A DNA stretch of 64,000 nt, taken from NCBI GenBank assembly GCA_963662905.2, contig CAXXFD010000004.1, positions 186,001-250,000 on the forward strand, given 5' to 3'. Below are positions 36,339 to 45,199 of the stretch, one piece after another. Made by a program: the position numbers and the translations under genes. The stretch's first letter is position 1, and each line of letters starts with the position of its first letter. The notes beneath the pieces were generated by a model. That model was not told the DNA's origin, searched no databases, and worked only from the letters and a program-made list of their open reading frames with translations. Source of the stretch: G963662905 sp963662905 (lineage in GTDB: Bacteria; Bacteroidota; Bacteroidia; Bacteroidales; WRLA01).

Positions 36339-36345
36339 ATATCCA

Positions 36346-36601
36346 CCCAACAGAAGGAACTTTGTTTCACAGGGTTCGTTTTGGCTTGCGCAAGGCATTC
36401 GGCATTGCTTTTTGAGATGAGCGCAACCATAAAAGGACTTTCGGTCACACAAGTTTCCAAACGCTATCAAATTGGCCATACCACTGCATGTACATTTATG
36501 CACAAAGTACGTACAGCCATGAAAAGCACAAAAACCATCCAATTGAAGGCGATGCACAGGTAGATGGGTTTGTGTTTGGAGGGAAAGAGAATCTAAAGCT
36601 A
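36346..36601 (+). pseudogene. IS1595-like transposase, middle fragment with two frameshifts
   Basis: The sequence reads PTEGTLFHRVRFGLRKAFGIAF, then after one extra T in the run 36409-36413 continues MSATIKGLSVTQVSKRYQIG... MHKVRTAMKS. A missing A in the run 36530-36534 then shifts to HPIEGDAQVDGFVFGGKENLK. All three pieces follow the IS1595 transposase in order. The usual VDE is VDG here. The fragment stops at the TA where the IS630 element is inserted. Confidence 0.85.
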
Positions 36602-36638
36602 GTGTTATAATTATTAAGTTAATTAACTAATATTTTAT

Positions 36639-36646
36639 TATCTTTG
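36639..36646 (+). promoter_or_regulatory. -7 box for the IS630 transposase
   Basis: TATCTTTG is an exact match and lies only 4 bp before ATG 36651. The mRNA would be close to leaderless, or the box is fortuitous. Confidence 0.4.
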
Positions 36647-36650
36647 CCAC

Positions 36651-37697
36651 ATGGCAAGAATAGGAAAACCCATCCAGATAACAACGGAAGAGAAGGCAGA
36701 GCTTCTTTCCATGAGCCGTTCACACAAACTTGAAAAACGTTACGTTGAGCGTGCCGAGATAATTATATTATCCGATCAAGGTTTATTGATGAGTGAAATA
36801 GTAGAGCAAACAGGGCTTAGTAGACCTGTAGTAAATAAATGGAGACAACGCTTTCGCGAGCAAGGTATTACAGGTTTGAAGGATGCTTACCGAAGTGGAA
36901 AACCAAAGGTTATCACTGCAGAACAACAGGCTATGGTAATTGAGAAAGCCTGCACAAAGCCAGATGACGGATACACTAACTGGTCTCAAGAACGTATCGC
37001 CAAAGAAGTAGGGATTAGCCAGTCTAAAGTATTTCAGATTCTTAAACAAGCAGACATAAAGCCACATAAAATTGAGTATTGGTGCGGCAAGTCAAAAGAC
37101 CCAGAGTTTGAAGAAAAAATGACCAACATTGTTGGGCTTTACATGTCGCCACCAGAAAACGCTTTGGTTATTTGTGTTGACGAAAAAACTCAAATACAGG
37201 CACTCGATAGAACTCAGCCAGAGTTGCCATTACGGCCAGGAAATCCGAAAAGACAAACAGCCACCTACAAACGCAACGGAACTGTTTCGTTAATTGCGGC
37301 ACTTGCAGTGCATACAGGTGAAGTAACAGCCAAAACAATTAAATCAAATAATGCAGAAAACTTCTTAAAGTTCTTAAAATCACTTGATAGGAAATACCGA
37401 AACAAAAAGCTTCACATAATTGCAGACAACCTTTCGGTACATAAACATAAAGACGTTAAGGAGTGGCTGAAAGGAAAAAGGAAAATCACATTGCACTTCA
37501 CCCCAACGTATTCTTCTTGGTTGAATCAAGTTGAGATATGGTTCAATATATTAACAAAGGATGTTGTAAAAGGAGGTGTTTGGAAATCATCAGAACAATT
37601 GGCTTCTCAACTTATTGAATACGTGAAAACATACAATGAGACACGTGCTAAGCCCTTTCGATGGACTTATACTGGTGATGCATTGAAAATTAGTTAA
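36651..37697 (+). CDS. IS630-family DDE transposase
   Basis: A 348-residue intact transposase. N-terminal helix-turn-helix region (LLMSEIVEQTGLSRPVVNKWRQRFREQG), second DNA-binding part (RIAKEVGISQSKVFQILKQ), and catalytic core with D177 (CVDEKTQ), D259 (IADNLSVHK) and E295 (SWLNQVEIWF). The stop codon lies within the right inverted repeat. No lesion is visible. Confidence 0.95.
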   Translation: MARIGKPIQITTEEKAELLSMSRSHKLEKRYVERAEIIILSDQGLLMSEIVEQTGLSRPVVNKWRQRFREQGITGLKDAYRSGKPKVITAEQQAMVIEKACTKPDDGYTNWSQERIAKEVGISQSKVFQILKQADIKPHKIEYWCGKSKDPEFEEKMTNIVGLYMSPPENALVICVDEKTQIQALDRTQPELPLRPGNPKRQTATYKRNGTVSLIAALAVHTGEVTAKTIKSNNAENFLKFLKSLDRKYRNKKLHIIADNLSVHKHKDVKEWLKGKRKITLHFTPTYSSWLNQVEIWFNILTKDVVKGGVWKSSEQLASQLIEYVKTYNETRAKPFRWTYTGDALKIS

Positions 37698-37720
37698 CTT
37701 ATTAAATAATTAATACACTA

Positions 37721-37810
37721 GGCAGAAGCAAAGACAGCAAAAAGAAGTAAATCTGCGGAGCTGTTGAGTTAACAGAAGAAGGAAAAGTGTGTAATTTAGC
37801 CCTGTACTAA
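37721..37810 (+). pseudogene. IS1595-like transposase, distal fragment
   Basis: Continues the host transposase after the IS630 insertion: GRSKDSKKK, a TAA, then ICGAVELTEEGKVCNLALY and a stop. VELTEEGKV is a recognisable IS1595 segment. The remaining C-terminus of the transposase, including the last catalytic residues, is not recognisable in 37811-37946. Confidence 0.75.
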
Positions 37811-37892
37811 AAATGGGGAGCCTACAGTTTCAGGCTGAAAACCGTAATTGTTGAAAACTTTTCTGGAAATGATCTATTATGAAGGACTGGAA

Positions 37893-37920
37893 ACAAAAAA
37901 CCCAGCGCATTGGCCGGGTT
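37893..37920 (-). terminator. Terminator of the RHS toxin-immunity operon
   Basis: On the minus strand an 8-bp stem (37920-37913 with 37906-37899, one G-T pair) with a 6-nt loop is followed by a T-run. It lies 27 bp after the stop of the immunity gene candidate and closes the operon. Confidence 0.82.
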
Positions 37921-37946
37921 CTATTGGTATTTATTTACGTCGCATC

Positions 37947-38390
37947 TCACTTTCGATCTTGTAAGTTTTGACTATCACTCAAAATCGGGTTCGTTAAAAC
38001 GTCTTGAACATAACCTGTAGATTGAAAGGTAATAATCCCCTTATCTGTTTCGATTGTATAATCCCATAATATCATCTTCCCATTAGGGGTTGCTCGTTTA
38101 TTATCCCTTGTAATTTCCAGTATGGATAGGCATATAGAATTATTAAAGTCAATATCTATTTTTAAATTAAGTACATTATTAAATATTAAATTACATTTTG
38201 ATACCCAAAATTGGTAACTGCTTTCTTTACTCCTTTCCCATTTAAAAATATAATCAATATCTAATGATAATTCAAGATTATCCCATGGAAACTTCATAGA
38301 ATAAAGACTTGCATCATGCCAACCCATTTCTTTAAAATCAGCATCAGTCCATTTGTTTTTAACTTGTAAGGTAGTCATACTAATTCCCAT
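37947..38390 (-). CDS. Candidate immunity protein of the RHS toxin
   Basis: A 147-residue acidic cytoplasmic protein without signal peptide (MGISMTTLQVKNKWTDADFKEMGWHDASLYSMKF). Notable are GWHDASLYS, LELSLDIDYIFKWE and an alternating beta-rich pattern to the end. I do not recognise a named family with certainty. Its place decides the call: it is the last gene, overlaps the RHS toxin stop by 11 bp and is followed by a terminator, exactly where immunity genes of polymorphic toxins lie. It should bind and block the toxin tip (inferred). A start at 38378 (MTTLQ) would end the overlap. Confidence 0.72.
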   Translation of the reverse strand: MGISMTTLQVKNKWTDADFKEMGWHDASLYSMKFPWDNLELSLDIDYIFKWERSKESSYQFWVSKCNLIFNNVLNLKIDIDFNNSICLSILEITRDNKRATPNGKMILWDYTIETDKGIITFQSTGYVQDVLTNPILSDSQNLQDRK

Positions 38391-41300
38391 TCCTTTTATC
38401 CAATACTTTTTTTACAGTTCTAATGTCTTGCTGATTCATTGGTTCAACGGTTTTTCTATCCTTATTCCAATGAGTCTGTCCTGTTTCTGGATTTGTATTC
38501 TTATTTGAATATTGCTTGTGCGGTGTCTCTACTCCTTTATGTGTTGCTCCATCCAGATCATAATGAACTTTCTTATTTGGTGTCTCTACTGTTACCGAGT
38601 TTTTACCATCATTAAGATTCGTCTTAACATCTAAGGCTTGCTCTTTAATACTTGGGCTTTTTGCTAACTTCTCACTACCTTCTTTAAGCATTTTCTCACC
38701 ACCTTCTTTGGCTAACTTCTTACCCCCTTGCTGAATAACGTCATCAACACCAGTAATCACGGGAACACCTGTAACTTCTTCAACTGTTGTTTCAACAACT
38801 TCTATGGCAACATATGTAGCAACAGCTTGAATACCGTAAAGAGCAATAGCAAAAGCCCCTACCATTGCAGTTCCAACAGCCGCCGCACCAATTGCATTCT
38901 TTTTAATATCATGCTTAGTGATATGCCCTTTCTTTTGCGAATCAGCATACAACTGGCCATAAACCCAAGGAGGATCATCAACAACAGTTCCGTCCGGGTC
39001 AATAAACCTGATTGGATTGTTTAAAGTATAATTGTAAGGAGACCAATTAAAATATAAATGCGCCATCGGGTCAACAACATACCATCTGCCAACTGAAGGA
39101 TCATAAAACCTCGCCCCATAATCGTACCAGTTTAATCCAAAATCATCCTGCAGTTCCTTGCCGTTGTATTTATATTTGTTTTCAGGGCTGGCATCGCTAT
39201 AACTCAAACCGGCAATATTCATCCCAAATGGATAATAAGCGTCTTTCTGCAAAACCGTTCCGTTTTGGCTGAGGGTAACACGTGTATTGCCCAGGTGGTC
39301 TTTGAGGTAATATTGGTAATCAAATCCTCCGTTTTCCCGTGGCACCAGCCTTCCTTCGGCATGTTGCACAAACTGCAGGTTGCCGTCGGAATAAACGAAG
39401 CTGCCACAATAATCAGTTGCCGGTCCGGGCATATAGCCTGTGGCGTATGTGGTTTTTTGCAGCTTCCTGCCCAACGCATCATATGCATAGAAAATATGCT
39501 TCATTTCGTCCTGCTCCAAATCAATTTGATCGGGTAAATTTAGGTAATTATAGCTTACGCCCGAAATTTGTTTGTTTTTGTCCAGTGTCATATTGCCGTT
39601 ATCGTCATATGCGTATTCACCCTGTTGCAGGAATGAGCCATTGTCCGTAAAGCCGTTGAGCTGTGCTGACTGGGCTGTTATGTCGTTCACGGCAATAAGC
39701 TGGTTACCGGAATAGCTGTAATCCATTTGGTCGATAATGCCATTAGCGGAAGTCTGGGCAAAATCCCCCCGGCGTTTCAACGAAAGGATATTTCCGTTGC
39801 GGTCATAGGTATATGCCGTACTGTATTTGTTGTTTATATTGTATGTGGCTGATTCGATGCGGTTTATATCGTCATAATAGTACTGATAGGCCGACAGTTC
39901 GGGATACATTGCGCTTTTCCAGCGTATGGAAGCAATATTTCCGTTAAACTGAGGTGCAGTAGCATTTGTATTGTATTCCAATTGGCAGGCAAAGGCGTCG
40001 TTTACTGTCTGATCTGCTTTATTGATGCCCGTGAGCCATCCCCGGATATTATAGGTGTAATCAATATTTTGCAGGCAACCGCTTGATGAAACATGGAGCT
40101 TTTTGATCCGTAAACGGTTCAGGTCATCATACCTGTTGGTATAGAGGTTAACTGTGTCTGCCCCGTTAACAGAATGCAGGTGGCGTGTTATATTGCCCAG
40201 GTGATCGTATTCAAAACGCTCGGCAATTTCAATGGGTGTTGCATTTTGCCCTGCCTGATGGCTTTCTTTGGCAATCAGTACCTGTCCTGTATAGTTGGTT
40301 TTGTTGGAAATAATATCCAATCCTTCCAGGTGGTTGTCCTTTACGGTTTGGATCAGATGTCCGTATTTATTGTAATAATCAACCTGCAGCATATTGCCGT
40401 TCAAAGGCACAGTGCTGTTGTTAGGTATTATTGAAGTGCGTGTCCCGGTCTGGAGCCCTTTTACCTCATTGGTATTTGGCAAAGCAAAATCCAGGTGGCT
40501 GCTTCGGAAGGCATAATCGTTTGTATATGCAGAAAGCTGGAGGAAATCATAATTGTCATAATAATTGATGGTACCAATAAAATCAGATTGACACAGTGAA
40601 GGGTATGCGTTATTGGTATAACCGTAATCAGAATTTGGGTCATAAGATTCGTACGCAGCGGCAGCATCAATATATACCTGCATTTGCTCTGGTGTTTGCG
40701 GTGCGGGGAATTGGTGGATACCACTGATAATTTCCCTGTTATGGGCATCGTATTTTTTAAACATCCATTGGTTTCGAAGCCGCAGTTCACCATCCTGGAT
40801 CAATACGGGAAGGTCGCGTTCGTTATATAGCATAAAAACTGCCTTTGCCCCGGGCAATTTCTTAAGTGTCATGCGGTTTAATTTGTCATAATCATAGTAA
40901 TAGCAAAGCTGGTCTATATCAGTATTGGTTTCATAAGTACCCAATGTTGTATTGCTTTGGCTGAACAAAGCATCAGCTTTTGGTGGCACAACATAGCGGA
41001 GCATACCATAATCATCATAAACATAGTAAGTGCTTAGCCATTGCCCGTCATTTTGCATCCTTTTTAGGATAAGTTCGCCAAATTGATTTTTAAATTCAAT
41101 GCTTTTATTGCCGTTTTCGTCTTCAGCATATACACCCTGAAGGTTGTTTGGGCTATAAGCCCCTTCATATATCAGTTCATCATTAACATTGACTTTATAG
41201 TATTTAATATTATCACTGCTTAGGTTGGTCACATAATTAAATTCCTGAACATGGCCTCCCTGAATTTGCCAATCGGAACCGGGGGCAGATTGTTCCATTA

Positions 41301-41964
41301 TACGGTTTAAGGGGGATCCGTCATATTCTTTTTCAGCAAAAGGGAACTGGCCGTCCTGTTGGTTTGAGAATGTTGCGTAAAAGCCTTTGGCTTCTGTGGC
41401 AGCATCGGTTCTCAGCCCTCCCGGGCCATAATCCGGGTGTTCCTGATTTATGGCATAGGGCAAAAACTCTTTGCTCATTCTCCCAAATCCGTCGTATTCA
41501 ATATTCTGTATGATATCAGCTCCTGATGCAGCCCCTTTCACAACTACATTTTGTATTTCACGCCCCAGTCCGTCATAATAAACGATCTCTTCATGCCAGT
41601 CTTTTTCATAATCAATGGCATTATGGACCGGGCTTAGTGTTGTGGCATTGTTTCCAATAGGGGTGTAGTGCCGTATGTAATTGTAATTAAAATCTCCATC
41701 TGTTACTGCCTGCCCCCCGTTATAAGCCAGTACCGGGTCAATAAAAGCATGGAGGTTAGATCCATTTGCCAGAGCTGTATATCCCGGTGTAAAATGCAAG
41801 GATTTCCTGGCTTTTTCTATGGCATTTTCGTATTGTGGCAGCTCCCTGTCATCCCAGCCATCTGGAGGGATCTGGGCAAATACAGATGAGTTTCCAATAA
41901 CTAAAACGGCAATTATAAATAGGGTTATTTGGGATTTCATTTTATGCTTGTTTATCAATTTCAT
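38380..41964 (-). CDS. RHS-repeat protein with C-terminal polymorphic toxin domain
   Basis: A 1194-residue protein: signal peptide (IIAVLVIGNSSVFAQ), YD/RHS repeats through about residue 880 (YTYDRNGNILSLKRRG, AYDALGRKLQKT), then the RHS-associated core (YYLKDHLGNTRVTL... YNGKELQDDFGLNWYDYGARFYDPSVGRWYVVDPMA... NPIRFIDPDG, ending at residue 992). The last 202 residues are the variable tip: a hydrophobic pretoxin segment (AIGAAAVGTAMVGAFAIALY), a Lys-rich linker and a toxin domain with HYDLDGATHKGVETPHKQ and MNQQDIRTVKKVL. The tip resembles the 'polymorphic toxin type 24' family, tentatively. It starts 2 bp after the upstream YD-repeat gene. Confidence 0.88.
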   Translation of the reverse strand: MKLINKHKMKSQITLFIIAVLVIGNSSVFAQIPPDGWDDRELPQYENAIEKARKSLHFTPGYTALANGSNLHAFIDPVLAYNGGQAVTDGDFNYNYIRHYTPIGNNATTLSPVHNAIDYEKDWHEEIVYYDGLGREIQNVVVKGAASGADIIQNIEYDGFGRMSKEFLPYAINQEHPDYGPGGLRTDAATEAKGFYATFSNQQDGQFPFAEKEYDGSPLNRIMEQSAPGSDWQIQGGHVQEFNYVTNLSSDNIKYYKVNVNDELIYEGAYSPNNLQGVYAEDENGNKSIEFKNQFGELILKRMQNDGQWLSTYYVYDDYGMLRYVVPPKADALFSQSNTTLGTYETNTDIDQLCYYYDYDKLNRMTLKKLPGAKAVFMLYNERDLPVLIQDGELRLRNQWMFKKYDAHNREIISGIHQFPAPQTPEQMQVYIDAAAAYESYDPNSDYGYTNNAYPSLCQSDFIGTINYYDNYDFLQLSAYTNDYAFRSSHLDFALPNTNEVKGLQTGTRTSIIPNNSTVPLNGNMLQVDYYNKYGHLIQTVKDNHLEGLDIISNKTNYTGQVLIAKESHQAGQNATPIEIAERFEYDHLGNITRHLHSVNGADTVNLYTNRYDDLNRLRIKKLHVSSSGCLQNIDYTYNIRGWLTGINKADQTVNDAFACQLEYNTNATAPQFNGNIASIRWKSAMYPELSAYQYYYDDINRIESATYNINNKYSTAYTYDRNGNILSLKRRGDFAQTSANGIIDQMDYSYSGNQLIAVNDITAQSAQLNGFTDNGSFLQQGEYAYDDNGNMTLDKNKQISGVSYNYLNLPDQIDLEQDEMKHIFYAYDALGRKLQKTTYATGYMPGPATDYCGSFVYSDGNLQFVQHAEGRLVPRENGGFDYQYYLKDHLGNTRVTLSQNGTVLQKDAYYPFGMNIAGLSYSDASPENKYKYNGKELQDDFGLNWYDYGARFYDPSVGRWYVVDPMAHLYFNWSPYNYTLNNPIRFIDPDGTVVDDPPWVYGQLYADSQKKGHITKHDIKKNAIGAAAVGTAMVGAFAIALYGIQAVATYVAIEVVETTVEEVTGVPVITGVDDVIQQGGKKLAKEGGEKMLKEGSEKLAKSPSIKEQALDVKTNLNDGKNSVTVETPNKKVHYDLDGATHKGVETPHKQYSNKNTNPETGQTHWNKDRKTVEPMNQQDIRTVKKVLDKRNGN

Positions 41965-41966
41965 GG

Positions 41967-44900
41967 TTATTGATTCTTATAATGATACTCCAGGTGTTTC
42001 TGTTTTTTAAGCTCTTCGTCCATAATGCTTTGAAGCCTGCCTGCCATATCGTATGTATAAAAAGAAATACGGTTTTTGGGGTCAGTGCCGGAGGTGATTC
42101 CTATGAGGGGCTTATGTGTATATGTTTGGATCATTGCATTTTTCATGCTTTGTTGTGCACGCAAGGCTGTATTGAAGTTTTTCCAAATGCCCTGTTTCAT
42201 GGTATTATTGGCAATATCATGCATATCGGCAACAAGTTCATGGATGTTGGCATAGCCGGAAGGGATTGACGCAGCAACAGCAGCACTGAGGGTAGGGTAA
42301 TCAACGTTGGAGGCCTCAACAACAACACATGTTTGGTTGTATGACCATATTACACTTTTGGTCGGCTCACTTCGCATTTTGTATTGCAGAACATTGCCCT
42401 TATCGTCATAATCATCAAATTCAATATATGGATCAGGTGCAGATCCGGGACCTTTTTTGAAAATATATTTGCCCAACTGCAATAACCCGTCATCATCCAT
42501 ATTATATTCAATAATATCTGAATACATGCCTTGCCTATTCCTTAGTTTTTCAACTTTGATTGGAATGTTAACTCGGTTCTGCGCAAAAAGCTCACTGCGG
42601 TATGGTGTATTAACCTGTTCGGGATATAGATATGTTTTCTGTAACCTATTGTCTCCGGTCTCTGTTGTTTCCTTTTTCAGTAAGAGGTCACTGCGCACCG
42701 TATTGGTATAATACTCCTTTGTTGTTGTTGTAACTACAGCTTCTCCATCTTTATAGTCTGTAGTAATTATCTTTGAAGGCCTGGTTTGTCCGCTATAGAT
42801 GGGGTAATAGGCTCCAATATGCTGTTGTTTTAATCTTAAAACATAGCTTGTAGATTCCCAAATCAACAATTTATAAAAAGCGGTTCTAAAACCATAGAAT
42901 ATTTCGGATCGGTAAAAATCATATTCCCGATCTATTGTTTTGATTATATTATTATTTTCGTTGTAGAAAACTTCCCTAATTATTGAGCCATTTCTCGGTT
43001 CTTCTTTATTCCTATAAGAGGGTGGAGTGACATAATCTCTATAATTAAATGGGGTTATATCAGGATAATTTACATAATGAATCTCTTGCTTCCCATTATA
43101 CTCGGCCAAAAAACGATCTCTAATTGTAACAACATCATACCCAACAATATCTCCAGAACCAAATAGAGATGAAGTCTTAAGATTATTATTATTGGAAAGC
43201 CAACAATTAAAGAAATATCTACCTCCTGTATTCCAATATGAAATAGGAGGATTTGCGCAATTTAAGCGCAGGATGGAAAAATTATATTCTGCAAATGGTT
43301 TCGTTTTTGACAGGTTCTTTCCCCCGGAATACTCAAAGCTCTTTTCTGTATAAGAATTGTATCCGTCTGCATAATTTAATATCTGTCTTATCCTAAGACC
43401 GTTCCCATGTGTTATGGAGTTTTCAGTATCATTAAAATCCGGGAAATAGCCTTTTTGCGGATAAGTGTTTGGATATGCATTTAATTCATACTCAAAAAGA
43501 GTTCGCCCCCCTGTAGGATAGACAATCTGTCTGAGTATAGACGCTTGGGTGAAACTTAATTTGGCTGAATGATTGTTTCCATTGTTTAATGGGACTTCCT
43601 CTCTATAGCCTTTAAATCTTGATATATTAGGAATTAAGCTATTATTATTTGTTTCACCATTAAAATAACCCCAATAATCAACAGCAAATGAATTCTTTTT
43701 TGGTAAATTGACATCCCAATAAACAAAAGAATATGCAGGTTTGCCCAACTCTCTAATTGAATCTAGTTTTAATCTATGTGTTAAAAATGTTTCTGGCAAA
43801 TCATCAATTTGCACATCATAAGTGTTTCCCTGACTGATGCCCTCAAAATAGCTATAGAAGAAATCAATGGATTTAATTATAGTTCGATTCAAATTTATAA
43901 TATCGATACTAGAAAGTTTTTTTCCATTTTTATCTAATCGTTCATTATTTTTATTAAAGACAACTGTGCCTCCGGAAAAATTAATAGAATCAAGATAGGC
44001 ATCCTGCTGACGTGTAAAAGTCCAAGAATTAAAGAGCCTCCAATGAGTTTCAAGAGATTCTTGATTGTAGTATCGCGGGTATGGTGCACATGAGGGATGA
44101 TCTACACGATTATATTGACTAAATTGAATTGCTGTAATAGGACTTTCCATATAATTATCCAGATATCTGTAATGCCATGTTTGTCCTAAAGCTGTAAGAT
44201 TAAATTTTTCAGGCGTTCTTGAATAGTTGAAATTTATTGACCTTTCATTTGGGGTTATAATTTCTGTTAGGAGCCACATTCTTGAAGTAACCTGATTAGG
44301 GCCAAACGGGGAACAGCTTCCTCCATAGCCTTGAGAGTAGCTTCGCGCGTCACGGATTGTTTCTACGCATTCCTCAAAATGATATGATACGCCATTATCC
44401 AAAGTTATTTTCCATGCAAACGGCATACTGCCGGTCTTGGTAATTTTACAAGTTGTGTTGTTTAATATATGAATTGTGCTTTCATTTTCAAAATCAATTA
44501 GGAATTCAATTGTTTGACCTAAAAATATTGCTTTAAACACATCAGGTTCAGAATCGGTTTTATTAATATAATTCGGATAATCATTACAGTCCTGTGAATC
44601 AAATAGGCATGGTTTATGATTATTATAATAATTTCCATCCTCAGGAACGTATCCATCAGTAAAATGCCAATAAGAATAGTGATCTAAAGAAATTTCATCG
44701 TTTGAAGGGGTATAGCCAGTGGCTGGAGCACTATTGGGATAGTCATATGGCCATGGAAACTGTGCGGGTTCACTATAATAAGGAGTAGAAGCGTGATAGT
44801 CCGGTAGTATTTTTTCCACATTGCCATCTAAATCATCTTTATCGTTGATAATTTGTATTATACTTCCAAAATTTATATCCCATCCAAGTCCAGTCCAGCT

Positions 44901-45179
44901 TGCTTCGTCCGTAACCTTTATTCCTCCTGAATGATACCGAAGCTCAATAGGCACTTCAATACTTGGATACTTAATATTATATAAAGGCACAGAAATGTTT
45001 GGGACACCTGTGTATGCATCAACAGGTATCTCACCATATTTCAGAAAGCTGTAAGCTTGTGGAGAGACAGGGGATGTTTTGGGCACATAGTAATCGTCAA
45101 TGGTTTGAGCAGAGGTAATTCCATTAAGGCCTATACTGATGCAGGTCAGTATGAAGTATTTATATATTATGTGTTTCAT
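41967..45179 (-). CDS. Large YD-repeat/SpvB-like partner of the RHS toxin
   Basis: A 1070-residue secreted protein with a signal peptide (to ITSAQ). Its first 120 residues (YGEIPVDAYTGVPNISVPLYNI... VPIELRYHSGGIKVTDEASWTGLGWDI) are the opening found in Bacteroidota RHS-locus and SpvB/TcB-like proteins. The end (DPKNRISFYTYDMAGRLQSIMDEELKKQKHLEYHYK) is a YD repeat, which continues in style with the next gene. Two genes thus share one RHS-like shell, with 2 bp between them. It probably forms half of a hollow shell around the toxin (inferred from TcB/TcC). The N-terminal half is more A/T-rich than the C-terminal end. Confidence 0.78.
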   Translation of the reverse strand: MKHIIYKYFILTCISIGLNGITSAQTIDDYYVPKTSPVSPQAYSFLKYGEIPVDAYTGVPNISVPLYNIKYPSIEVPIELRYHSGGIKVTDEASWTGLGWDINFGSIIQIINDKDDLDGNVEKILPDYHASTPYYSEPAQFPWPYDYPNSAPATGYTPSNDEISLDHYSYWHFTDGYVPEDGNYYNNHKPCLFDSQDCNDYPNYINKTDSEPDVFKAIFLGQTIEFLIDFENESTIHILNNTTCKITKTGSMPFAWKITLDNGVSYHFEECVETIRDARSYSQGYGGSCSPFGPNQVTSRMWLLTEIITPNERSINFNYSRTPEKFNLTALGQTWHYRYLDNYMESPITAIQFSQYNRVDHPSCAPYPRYYNQESLETHWRLFNSWTFTRQQDAYLDSINFSGGTVVFNKNNERLDKNGKKLSSIDIINLNRTIIKSIDFFYSYFEGISQGNTYDVQIDDLPETFLTHRLKLDSIRELGKPAYSFVYWDVNLPKKNSFAVDYWGYFNGETNNNSLIPNISRFKGYREEVPLNNGNNHSAKLSFTQASILRQIVYPTGGRTLFEYELNAYPNTYPQKGYFPDFNDTENSITHGNGLRIRQILNYADGYNSYTEKSFEYSGGKNLSKTKPFAEYNFSILRLNCANPPISYWNTGGRYFFNCWLSNNNNLKTSSLFGSGDIVGYDVVTIRDRFLAEYNGKQEIHYVNYPDITPFNYRDYVTPPSYRNKEEPRNGSIIREVFYNENNNIIKTIDREYDFYRSEIFYGFRTAFYKLLIWESTSYVLRLKQQHIGAYYPIYSGQTRPSKIITTDYKDGEAVVTTTTKEYYTNTVRSDLLLKKETTETGDNRLQKTYLYPEQVNTPYRSELFAQNRVNIPIKVEKLRNRQGMYSDIIEYNMDDDGLLQLGKYIFKKGPGSAPDPYIEFDDYDDKGNVLQYKMRSEPTKSVIWSYNQTCVVVEASNVDYPTLSAAVAASIPSGYANIHELVADMHDIANNTMKQGIWKNFNTALRAQQSMKNAMIQTYTHKPLIGITSGTDPKNRISFYTYDMAGRLQSIMDEELKKQKHLEYHYKNQ

Positions 45180-45199
45180 TGGTTCAGAAATTCAATCAA

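Larger units (their letters stand above)
33622..36345. mobile_element. Complete IS21-family insertion sequence
   Basis: The element is 2724 bp with TG...CA ends: TGCATATTCCGG on the left and the complement TGGATATTCCGG on the right. The flanks carry a 6-bp target duplication CCCAAC (33616-33621 and 36346-36351). Inside are istB and istA on the minus strand, both full length. Removing the element restores the reading frame of the surrounding IS1595-like transposase (ESPTEGTLFH), which proves the boundaries independently. Confidence 0.93.
36600..37720 (+). mobile_element. Complete IS630/Tc1-mariner-type insertion sequence
   Basis: Inverted ends of about 32 bp (36600-36631 and 37689-37720) share TAGTGT and an AATTATT/TTAACTAAT core. 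The element is bounded by a TA on each side (36600-36601 and 37719-37720), the target duplication expected for this family. Joining the flanks at one TA gives in-frame GGKENLKLGRSKDSKKK of the host IS1595-like transposase, so the boundaries are certain. Confidence 0.93.

Noticed and set aside
36208..36420. 70-aa plus-strand frame at the IS21 right end
   Set aside because: It spans transposase-binding repeats and the edge of the IS1595 remnant; no protein family fits.
36324..36557. 77-aa minus-strand frame
   Set aside because: Antisense of the decayed IS1595-like transposase.
36346..36601. Reading the middle IS1595 fragment as an independent 60-aa gene starting at 36381
   Set aside because: It aligns as the interior of a transposase and needs two single-base frameshifts to connect with its flanks.
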